Of a DNA stretch of 64,000 bases, positions 41,647 through 49,413 are shown in pieces. The stretch covers positions 186,001 to 250,000 of the forward strand of contig JALNZG010000003.1 in the NCBI GenBank assembly GCA_023229425.1, read 5' to 3'. The translations under genes were made by a program, and so were the position numbers. Numbering within the stretch: the first letter of the stretch is position 1; each line of letters opens with the position of its first letter. The notes below the pieces were generated by a model. That model did no database searches. It was not told the DNA's origin and saw nothing but the letters and a program-made list of their open reading frames with translations. The stretch comes from Ignavibacteriaceae bacterium (GTDB taxonomy: Bacteria > Bacteroidota > Ignavibacteria > Ignavibacteriales > Ignavibacteriaceae).

Positions 41647-42294
41647 ATGAAATATTTTATCCTTCCGAATTTAATTAATAATAAATGGTCATTGTTTAGA
41701 AGAAAATTTATATGGAGAGTTAATTGTTCACAATATAAAATCATGATTGCCGAGTTCATGCTTCAAAGAACAAAAGCAGAACAGGCTGAACCTGTTTACA
41801 AAAAATTCCTTCTTCAATACCCGGACATAGTTTCACTCTCTAAAGCAAGGCTAACAAGTGTAGAAAAATATACTTCATCTCTTGGTCTTCATAAACGCGC
41901 CCCCAATTTTATTAATGCCGCAAAATACATTGTAAAAAATTTCAAGGGTAAATATCCTAAAACAAGAAAAGAGTTATTAACGATTCCCGGCGTTGGGGAT
42001 TATGTTGCCGGTGCAATAATGGCTGTATGTTTCAATAATGCCGATTACGTTATTGATAGTAATATAGCACGGTTTATTGATAGATTTTATGGTCTAAAAC
42101 TATCCGGCGAAATAAGACGCAAGAAAATAGTAATCGAAAAAGCTAAAGGGATTTTCAAAGTAAAAGATCAACGGAATTTTTTATTCGCACTGCTGGATTT
42201 TACAGCATTAGTATGCAAACCAATAGTACCATTATGTAATGAATGTCCTTTAAGGGGAAAATGTAAATATTCGCCTTCTTCCTCTCCCACTTGA
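41647..42294 (+). CDS. Mig/MutY-type HhH-GPD DNA glycosylase (T:G mismatch repair)
   Basis: A 215-residue base-excision repair enzyme with helix-hairpin-helix 'LLTIPGVGDYVAGAIMAVCF' (110-129), catalytic Asp137 in 'YVIDSNIARFIDR' and a [4Fe-4S] cluster from C190, C197, C200 and C206. The segment 'AEFMLQRTKAEQAEPVYKKF' resembles MutY/Mig. A Tyr (Y119) occupies the position of the EndoIII catalytic Lys, as in the thymine-DNA glycosylase Mig of methanogens. It lacks the MutY C-terminal NUDIX-like domain. Such enzymes remove T from T:G arising by deamination of 5-methylcytosine, matching the methyltransferase three genes upstream. It starts three bases after the receiver gene. Confidence 0.88.
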   Translation: MKYFILPNLINNKWSLFRRKFIWRVNCSQYKIMIAEFMLQRTKAEQAEPVYKKFLLQYPDIVSLSKARLTSVEKYTSSLGLHKRAPNFINAAKYIVKNFKGKYPKTRKELLTIPGVGDYVAGAIMAVCFNNADYVIDSNIARFIDRFYGLKLSGEIRRKKIVIEKAKGIFKVKDQRNFLFALLDFTALVCKPIVPLCNECPLRGKCKYSPSSSPT

Positions 42295-42390
42295 CTTGAC
42301 TTGACTTCCCTTTCCACTTTATGCAAATATCAAAACGTAATTTTGTATTTTTCATTTGCAGTTACTAACAAATGATTTGAAAATTATTAC

Positions 42391-45195
42391 TTGACGAAAA
42401 CACACAATTATATTTCCGATGCCCTTGTAAAAACGGTTGCCGGGTTTACAGTCGGTTATCTTTCCAATAAGGAGTTAGATACGCTTCTTTCCTCTTGGGA
42501 AACGGAAGCCGGAACAATTTGTTTTACTGCCAGTTCCGAGAGTAATTTACTCCGTATGCTTCAATCGCTTTTTGATAAAGTATATTTCTTAAAAGATTGC
42601 CTCACCCATCCTCATTATTCAAAAGCATTCCTGCGCATTGCTTCGTTCAGTAATTACTTAACGGATATTGTGGTGCGGAATCCGGAATATTTGTATTGGG
42701 CGTTAAGCAGCGAATCGCTTGACTCAAACTTGAATGAAAAGAAATTTGCAGGTGAAATTGCAAAAACTGTTGCCTTGTTCAATTCTTTTACTGGAAAAGT
42801 AAACGCGATAAAGGCAATTAAGAGGAAATATATGCTGCGCATTGGGTTGCGTGATAATCTCGGCTTTGCTTCCGTTTTAGAAACAACAAACGATCTTTCC
42901 ATTCTTGCAAAAACTCTTTCAGCGCTTCTCTTTTCAATTTGTTATGATGAAGTTAAAGCAAAATATCAAGTTGAAGTAATAAACAGAAAGTACTGCATTA
43001 TTGCACTCGGAAAACTTGGCGGTAACGAATTGAATTATAGTTCCGATATCGACTTGATGATCTTCTACGACAAAAATGTTCCGTTAAAAAACGGAAAAGA
43101 ATACCACGAACTTCTCACGCAAGCCATTCAGCTTTTTGTTGAACAAGCCTCACAGGCAACCGACAAAGGTTTTCTTTTCCGTGTTGATTTTCGTTTGAGA
43201 CCGGACGGAAAAAATTCCCCTCTGGCAAGGACTCTCACAGATACGCTCCGTTATTATGAAAGCCGGGGTGAAGATTGGGAGCGTCAAATGCTGCTTAAAG
43301 CAAGTTATCTCGGTGGTGATGAAAAATTGTATGTAAAGTTTGCCGATTACATTTCCAATTTTATTTTCCCTAAAAATTTCTCATTCTCACCGATAGAGCA
43401 AATAAAAAAGTTGAGGAAGAATATTCTTTATAAAATTAAATCCGAACAGAACATAAAACTTTCCCGCGGCGGCATACGCGATATTGAATTCCCTTTGCAG
43501 GCTTTGCAGTTGTTGAACGGAGGCAAACATCCTTCTTTGCAAACGGGCAACTCGCTAATCGCAATAAGTGAATTAACAAAATGTGAACTTTTAGAAAAGA
43601 AAGAAGCGGAGTTTCTATCCCGCGCTTATATTTTTTTTAGAAGAATAGAACATTTTCTCCAGTTGATGAATGATGCACAGACGCATACCATCCCTGAATC
43701 GGGTGAAATATTAGATAAGCTTTCCGCGTTTCTTGAATTTAAAGATAAGAAGGCATTCAACCACGAATTAATAGAAACAAAAAACAAGGTACACGCATTT
43801 TATCGTTCAGTTATGCAGGAAGAAACGCCGGAGGTTGACTTCTCAAATTTACCGTTCAAAGATGTTCATACTGCAAATAGAAATTATCAATTCTTAAAAA
43901 CGGGGAAAGGAATTTTCAACCAGAAAACTTTTGACTCCCAAACAATTTCATTCTTTGAAAGAATTGAATCCTACTTTGTTGAATACTTATCTCGTGCAAA
44001 GGCTCCCGATACGATTCTGCAAACATTCGCAAGGATCATCCGACACGAGAATTTTCCCTCAATGTGGTATGAGATGTTTCAGAATAAAAAGATTTTTGAA
44101 GCCTTTCTTTTGATTTGCGAGTATGGAAGATTTACCGTCTCTCTTTTTGCAGAAGATAAATTGTTAAAGGAATTATTTCTTTCCGGGAAAGTATTTGAAA
44201 AACTTTCGCAACAAAATCTCGTTACTTATCCGATTAAAACAATTAATTTTTTACTTTCGGTTCAGGTTCTCTTAAAAATGATCTCAACGGAGGAGTCATC
44301 GAAGCTTCTTTCGCAAGTGATTATGAAAAAACTTCATCATTCATGCGAGATGTTTTTAACAAGAGATAAAACAGACGAAAGTTTTTTTATTTCAGTCCAG
44401 GGAAGTTTGGCAGCGGAACAGTTTACTTTTACTTCCGATATTGATCTTCTATTTATTTCAGGAAGTGAGACGAACAATTTTAAGCTGCAAAAAATTTTCA
44501 CAAAACTTCTTCACTCGTTGCAAAAAGAATTTTCACCTATTGAAGTTGATTGCAGGCTGAGACCGGAAGGGAAAACCAGTCAAATGGTGCGGGATTTACA
44601 CGGCTACGAGAATTATTTTGAAAATAGAATCCGCACGTGGGAAATGCAGGCATTATGCAAACTTGAATTTGTGTATGGAGATGAGAAACTTTTCATGCAG
44701 TTTGAAAAGTTGATCACAAAAAAAATTAAATCGCTTGATGAAAACGGATTACGAAATGATATTCTTGCGATGCACAAACAAGTGACTGCATCTTTAAAAC
44801 CAAGCGATATGTCCATCAACTTGAAAAAAGGACCCGGCAGTTTACTCGAAACAGATTTTTTTCTGCAATTTCTTTTATTGAAACACGCTTCCCTTTACAA
44901 ATCATCAAGGAACAAATCACCCAACTTGCTTTTGCGGCGGTTTTTTAAGGAATCCATTCTTACAGAAATAGAATGTCAAGTAATTATCTCTTCGCGTGAA
45001 TTGTTCCGTAAACTCGACACCTTCAACTTCCTTTTATTTGAAGACAAAAAACACCAATTAAATTTTCAGTCGGAAGAATTTCTCATCCTTTCGGAATTTC
45101 TTAATTTTGCAGAGAGGAAAGAATTGCAAACCAGGATCAAAGAAGAGCAGAACAAAATCCATTTAATATTTTCAAAGTATTTACACAAACCATGA
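42391..45195 (+). CDS. glnE: Glutamine-synthetase adenylyltransferase-like protein (GlnE family)
   Basis: A 934-residue protein with two nucleotidyltransferase domains in the GlnE arrangement. The first has 'GKLGGNELNYSSDIDLMIFY' with D221 and D223 and 'RLRPDGKNSPLART'. The second has 'GSLAAEQFTFTSDIDLLFIS' with D683 and D685 and 'RLRPEGKTSQMVRD'. In GlnE these adenylylate and deadenylylate glutamine synthetase in response to P-II and glutamine. The start is TTG with a weak ribosome binding site. It overlaps the DUF2723 gene by four bases. The link to the glnB gene at 33.1 kb is functional inference only. Confidence 0.88.
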   Translation: MTKTHNYISDALVKTVAGFTVGYLSNKELDTLLSSWETEAGTICFTASSESNLLRMLQSLFDKVYFLKDCLTHPHYSKAFLRIASFSNYLTDIVVRNPEYLYWALSSESLDSNLNEKKFAGEIAKTVALFNSFTGKVNAIKAIKRKYMLRIGLRDNLGFASVLETTNDLSILAKTLSALLFSICYDEVKAKYQVEVINRKYCIIALGKLGGNELNYSSDIDLMIFYDKNVPLKNGKEYHELLTQAIQLFVEQASQATDKGFLFRVDFRLRPDGKNSPLARTLTDTLRYYESRGEDWERQMLLKASYLGGDEKLYVKFADYISNFIFPKNFSFSPIEQIKKLRKNILYKIKSEQNIKLSRGGIRDIEFPLQALQLLNGGKHPSLQTGNSLIAISELTKCELLEKKEAEFLSRAYIFFRRIEHFLQLMNDAQTHTIPESGEILDKLSAFLEFKDKKAFNHELIETKNKVHAFYRSVMQEETPEVDFSNLPFKDVHTANRNYQFLKTGKGIFNQKTFDSQTISFFERIESYFVEYLSRAKAPDTILQTFARIIRHENFPSMWYEMFQNKKIFEAFLLICEYGRFTVSLFAEDKLLKELFLSGKVFEKLSQQNLVTYPIKTINFLLSVQVLLKMISTEESSKLLSQVIMKKLHHSCEMFLTRDKTDESFFISVQGSLAAEQFTFTSDIDLLFISGSETNNFKLQKIFTKLLHSLQKEFSPIEVDCRLRPEGKTSQMVRDLHGYENYFENRIRTWEMQALCKLEFVYGDEKLFMQFEKLITKKIKSLDENGLRNDILAMHKQVTASLKPSDMSINLKKGPGSLLETDFFLQFLLLKHASLYKSSRNKSPNLLLRRFFKESILTEIECQVIISSRELFRKLDTFNFLLFEDKKHQLNFQSEEFLILSEFLNFAERKELQTRIKEEQNKIHLIFSKYLHKP

Positions 45196-47159
45196 TGATA
45201 AATTTTCTTAAAAAAGTTTACGGACTACTAGCGGGGATAATCGTTTTTATTCTCTATCTTTTTACACTTGCACCAACGGTTACACAACTTGATTCCGGTG
45301 AACTTGCAACCGCGCAAGCGCTGTTGGGAATTGCTCATCCGACCGGTTACCCGCTATTTACAATGCTTGGACATCTTTTCCTTCAACTGCCTTTAAACTT
45401 TTCTGTTATTTACCGTGCAAATTTACTTGCAGCTTTTTGGACCGCCGGATCAGTTACGGTTTTTATTTATGCTATTAAACTGGTTATTGACAACATCGCT
45501 CTTTTCAAATCAAAGAAGATTAATGCAGAAAAGAAGAAGAAAAAGAAAAGCCCGCCTACACCCCGAAGTGCGGGAGAGAAAGCCCCTTCCCTTGGAGATG
45601 GGCATTTTTTCCCTGAACTTACAAAATACTTGTCTGCGCTTTTCGGCGGATTGTTTTTAGCTGTCTCCAAAACTTTTTGGCTGCAGAGCACCTCGGTAGA
45701 AGTTTACTCACTTCACTTGTTTTTAATTTCAATAATTATCTACATACTCCTTTTGGCATTCACCAAATCGAATAATGCTGAGGCACCAAAACACTACTTC
45801 TGGTATTTTCTTGCAATAGCTTTGGCGTTTGGATTTTCCAACCACATGACAACGTTGTTGATCTTGCCGGCTGTTGCGTATCTCTATTTTGTAACCTTCG
45901 GATTCAAGGTTTCTTCGTTCAAACGCATTGCTTTAATGCTGTTGATTTTCTTCCCATTGCTTATTTCGATTTACGCATACTTACCAATTCGTGCCGGACA
46001 AAATCCAATGCTTAACTGGGGCAATCCGCTTGACCTTGAGAGAATACTCCGCCACATTTCCGGCAAGCAATATCAAGTCTGGCTTTTCTCATCAACAGAT
46101 GCTGCAAAAAAACAGCTTGCTTATTTTGTTGAAAATTTTCCTTTTGAATTCAACATTGGATTGATATTGACATTCATCGGATTCTTCGCGGCATTCATTC
46201 ATGGAAAAAAATTCTTTTACTTTACGCTGATTACTTTTCTTTCGACGGTTTTGTATTCTATCAATTACGACATCAACGACATTGATTCATATTTTTTGCT
46301 GGCATACATTGCTGTTGCATTTCTAATTTCGTTCGGAGTTCTTCAAATATTTCTGCTGCTAAAAGATAGACATCTCGGTTACAGCCTTCCCATTCCATTG
46401 CTGATTATTTTTCTGTTGATTCAATCGTACATTACATTCGGCAAAGTTGATCAGCATGATGTTTATCTTTTTGAAGATTATCCAAAAGCGGCATTGCAAT
46501 CGTGCAAAAAAGATGCGCTGGTGATTTCGTATCAATGGGATTTTCTCATTTCACCAGCTTATTATCTTCAAAAGGTAGAAAAGTTTAGACCGGATGTGCA
46601 TATTATTGATAAAGAACTTCTGCGCAGAAGTTGGTACTTTAATCAGTTGAGCAACAACCATCCGCAAATTATTGCCGGTGTTTCATCCACAATTGATCAA
46701 TTCAAAGAAGCGCTGGTTCCTTTTGAACGCGAAGGACAATTTGATCCGGTGCTGCTTGAAAAGCTTTATCAAGCTCTCTTAAAAGGATTGATCGAAACCA
46801 ATATTGATAAGCGTCCGGTTTATCTCGGCGCAGAGTTGGTGATGAATGAAATGCAAAAAGGTGAATTCAAACTTCCGGAAGGTTATACTCTTGTTCCCGA
46901 TATTTTCTTTTTCAAAGTGGTAAAGACAAATAAATACGTTTTGGCTGATAATCCGAATTTTCATTTAAGATTTCCGAAACAACAAAACTACTACGTTAAT
47001 TTTGTTGCGGACATGACCGGCTCAATGCTGGTAAGACGCGCGTTGTACGAAATGCAATTTGATAACCGCGCGCGCGCAAAAGTTTATATCAAAAAATTAA
47101 AAGAGGAACTACCGGATTTTGCTATCCCCGCAGGGTTAGCGGAGGTGATTGAGAAATAA
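45192..47159 (+). CDS. DUF2723 membrane protein (O-mannosyltransferase-like)
   Basis: A 655-residue protein with about ten membrane helices. The N-terminal DUF2723 signature is 'PTVTQLDSGELATAQALLGI' followed by 'AHPTGYPLF'; the aspartate in this first loop is catalytic in GT-C glycosyltransferases. The C-terminal 200 residues are extracytoplasmic. DUF2723 proteins are related to protein O-mannosyltransferases and abundant in the FCB group. Residues about 112-140 form a Lys/Pro/Ser-rich segment ('KKKKKKSPPTPRSAGEKAPS') encoded by GC-rich repeat-like DNA. Confidence 0.88.
   Translation: MMINFLKKVYGLLAGIIVFILYLFTLAPTVTQLDSGELATAQALLGIAHPTGYPLFTMLGHLFLQLPLNFSVIYRANLLAAFWTAGSVTVFIYAIKLVIDNIALFKSKKINAEKKKKKKSPPTPRSAGEKAPSLGDGHFFPELTKYLSALFGGLFLAVSKTFWLQSTSVEVYSLHLFLISIIIYILLLAFTKSNNAEAPKHYFWYFLAIALAFGFSNHMTTLLILPAVAYLYFVTFGFKVSSFKRIALMLLIFFPLLISIYAYLPIRAGQNPMLNWGNPLDLERILRHISGKQYQVWLFSSTDAAKKQLAYFVENFPFEFNIGLILTFIGFFAAFIHGKKFFYFTLITFLSTVLYSINYDINDIDSYFLLAYIAVAFLISFGVLQIFLLLKDRHLGYSLPIPLLIIFLLIQSYITFGKVDQHDVYLFEDYPKAALQSCKKDALVISYQWDFLISPAYYLQKVEKFRPDVHIIDKELLRRSWYFNQLSNNHPQIIAGVSSTIDQFKEALVPFEREGQFDPVLLEKLYQALLKGLIETNIDKRPVYLGAELVMNEMQKGEFKLPEGYTLVPDIFFFKVVKTNKYVLADNPNFHLRFPKQQNYYVNFVADMTGSMLVRRALYEMQFDNRARAKVYIKKLKEELPDFAIPAGLAEVIEK
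45550..45603. repeat. GC-rich palindromic insert inside the DUF2723 gene
   Basis: A GC-rich patch in an AT-rich gene: CCCGC..GCGGG (45551-45574) and GCCC..GGGC (45582-45603) hairpins in tandem, encoding 'SPPTPRSAGEKAPSLGDG' in a loop between membrane helices. The composition and paired hairpins resemble intergenic palindromic elements that can be translated in frame. Insertion is inferred. Confidence 0.5.
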
Positions 47160-47208
47160 AATTGTTATGTCTAATAAATATCTTTTCACAAGTAAGCGGA
47201 GTATGGAA

Positions 47209-49224
47209 ATGAAATCTTTCTTCTTCTCGGGTCTTTTGTTCTTTTGTCTTTTAACCATAATGGCGGAAGGACAAAACTTTTTACCACAACAGGCAATTGA
47301 GAATTTTAAAAAGAGTAAAGGGTTAATGATAAATCCCGATGATGATATGTCTATGCAAGATAAATCCATAAGTAGTGACTTGCCATCGCAAGACCCGATA
47401 ATTAATCCGAGTTCAAATAATAGAAAGAAAAAAGTTATTTCTAAATTAAACGGGAGTATGTACCGACCAGCAACTGTAATTTTTAATAATAACTTGCGTT
47501 ATACTTATTCTTATGATAAAGATGGAAATGTGCTTAGCGTGATAGAGGACCAATGGTGGAGTTATTTTTGGGAGAATAATTTTAAAGATTCATTTACCTA
47601 TGACAATAAACGAAATGTTATTGTAAAGCTAAGAGAAACATGGGGAAATAATGGTTGGAAGAATTTCCAGAGACACACTAATACTTATGACAATAATGGG
47701 AATCTGTTAACATATTTAGACCAAACATGGGCTAGTGAAACCTGGTTAAATTCTTCTAGAAATACTTTCACCTATGACAACAATGGAAATATGCTGACAG
47801 AACTATTTTCAACGTGGGACTGGATAGATAATGTTTGGGTGAATTATTATAGATATTCCTATACCTATGACAACGACGGAAATGTGCTTACAGATATTTA
47901 TGAAATATGCAGGAATAATGCTTGGGTGAATACACAAAAACACACTTTTACCTATGATAATGATTGGCATATGCTCACATATCTATCCGAAATTTGGACG
48001 AATAATACATGGATGAATACTTCGAGAAATTCTTATACCTATGACAACAATGGAAATCGGCTTACCCTTCTAGCCGAACACTGGTCGAATCATGCTTGGG
48101 TGAATTTATTAAGGTATTCCTATACTTATGACAACGACGGGAATATGCTTGCATATATTTATGAAGTATGGAGTAATAATAATTGGGTGAATAGATTAAG
48201 ATATACTACCACATATGACAATAATGGATATTTGTCGACAGTACTATACGAAACTTGGATAAATAATTCTTGGATATATAGTTTAAGAAAAACTTCTACC
48301 TATGACAACAACGGTAATCAGCTTACATTTCTTTCTGAAAAATGGATGAACGATGTTTGGATGGAGACTTATAGAAATACTTATACTTACAACAACTATG
48401 GAAGTTTACTTACTGAGCTCAAAGAAACTTTGGAGAATAATGTTTGGATTAACAGTTATAGATATGCTTATACCTACGACGACGCTGGCAATGCAATAAA
48501 AGGAGAATATTTTAGCTGGGCATATAGTGGCTGGGTAGCGACAACAGGAGAGTTGACTTTATATTATAACTGTGGAATGGATACCCTACTTTTTAAAACA
48601 GCCACATCCATAAATGTTACCTACACATTAATTACTACAAATGTTCCAGTTGAACTAACTTCATTTATTGCTAAAATAGCTGAAGATAAAGTTTTATTGA
48701 ATTGGGTAACGGCAACGGAAAAAAACAATTTTGGATTTGAAATTCAACGAAGTAGCAATAAACAAAATTTCGCGAAGATCGGTTTTGTTAATGGTTTTGG
48801 ATCAACGACTGAAAAACACAGTTATATTTTTACTGATAAGAATCCTGATTCAGGAAATAATTTTTACCGCTTGAAACAGATTGATCTTGATGGGACTGTT
48901 TCTTACTCTCAAGTTGTTGAAGGAGTAAAAATAAATGTCCCTCAAGATTTTAATTTATCCCAAAACTATCCCAACCCCTTTAATCCTTCAACGGTTATAC
49001 AATATGCTTTGCCGTATGAAAGTAGTGTAAGCATAACCGTTTATAATACACTCGGACAAATTGTTGAAACATTTAACGAAGGGACAAAACAAACAGGTTC
49101 GTACAATATAAATTTCAACGGAGAAGGACTTTCCTCCGGCATTTATTTGTACAACATTAACGCCGTCTCCATTAATGGGAAACAAAACTTTCAGGCAACG
49201 AAGAAGATGATTTTAATCAAATAA
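47209..49224 (+). CDS. Secreted YD-like repeat protein with T9SS sorting domain
   Basis: A protein of about 671 residues with a signal peptide ('MKSFFFSGLLFFCLLTIMAE'). Residues about 95-460 form 12 tandem repeats of 29-31 residues with consensus 'YTYDNNGNxLTxLxExW' plus 'NNxWVNxxR'. A beta-sandwich region ('VELTSFIAKIAEDKVLLNWV' and onwards) and a C-terminal T9SS type A domain ('LSQNYPNPFNPSTVIQYALP', ending 'KKMILIK') follow. The ATG at 47209 is preferred because GGAG lies seven bases upstream; longer in-frame starts overlap the previous gene. Likely surface-exposed; the repeats resemble RHS/YD repeats without the toxin end. Confidence 0.85.
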   Translation: MKSFFFSGLLFFCLLTIMAEGQNFLPQQAIENFKKSKGLMINPDDDMSMQDKSISSDLPSQDPIINPSSNNRKKKVISKLNGSMYRPATVIFNNNLRYTYSYDKDGNVLSVIEDQWWSYFWENNFKDSFTYDNKRNVIVKLRETWGNNGWKNFQRHTNTYDNNGNLLTYLDQTWASETWLNSSRNTFTYDNNGNMLTELFSTWDWIDNVWVNYYRYSYTYDNDGNVLTDIYEICRNNAWVNTQKHTFTYDNDWHMLTYLSEIWTNNTWMNTSRNSYTYDNNGNRLTLLAEHWSNHAWVNLLRYSYTYDNDGNMLAYIYEVWSNNNWVNRLRYTTTYDNNGYLSTVLYETWINNSWIYSLRKTSTYDNNGNQLTFLSEKWMNDVWMETYRNTYTYNNYGSLLTELKETLENNVWINSYRYAYTYDDAGNAIKGEYFSWAYSGWVATTGELTLYYNCGMDTLLFKTATSINVTYTLITTNVPVELTSFIAKIAEDKVLLNWVTATEKNNFGFEIQRSSNKQNFAKIGFVNGFGSTTEKHSYIFTDKNPDSGNNFYRLKQIDLDGTVSYSQVVEGVKINVPQDFNLSQNYPNPFNPSTVIQYALPYESSVSITVYNTLGQIVETFNEGTKQTGSYNINFNGEGLSSGIYLYNINAVSINGKQNFQATKKMILIK

Positions 49225-49232
49225 ATTTTTTA

Positions 49233-49325
49233 AAAACAGACCGCTCCTACGGAGCTAAAAGATTTTGTTTGTTCTTTATGCTACAAACAGTCCCACAATT
49301 AAGCTCCATCGGAGCGGACTGTTTT
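49233..49325. repeat. Inverted repeat with 24-base arms
   Basis: Arms AAAACAGACCGCTCCTACGG+AGCT (49233-49256) and its near complement (49302-49325) agree at 21 of 24 positions, separated by 45 bases. Each arm contains a smaller GCTCC..GGAGC hairpin. It sits just after a stop codon and could end transcription of the T9SS gene, or be a palindromic mobile unit. Confidence 0.65.
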
Positions 49326-49413
49326 GTGTAATTTGTTTTTTGAATATATCTTTCCGCAGACTATTTTTGCCGTGGTTATGTAATTGGTTCTAAACTAAAA
49401 CTGAGTAACTAAG

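Noticed and set aside
36901..42294. A classical type II restriction-modification system
   Set aside because: The methyltransferase is clear, but none of the three companion proteins has a recognisable restriction nuclease motif; the glycosylase is a repair enzyme.
36901..42294. Detocs-type two-component defence system
   Set aside because: The kinase-like protein lacks TPR sensor repeats and no third effector gene fits; the operon also contains methylation and repair genes.
42290..42312. CTTGA triplication as a transposon target duplication
   Set aside because: A short three-unit microsatellite right after a stop codon; no matching copy was seen at the other end of the operon.
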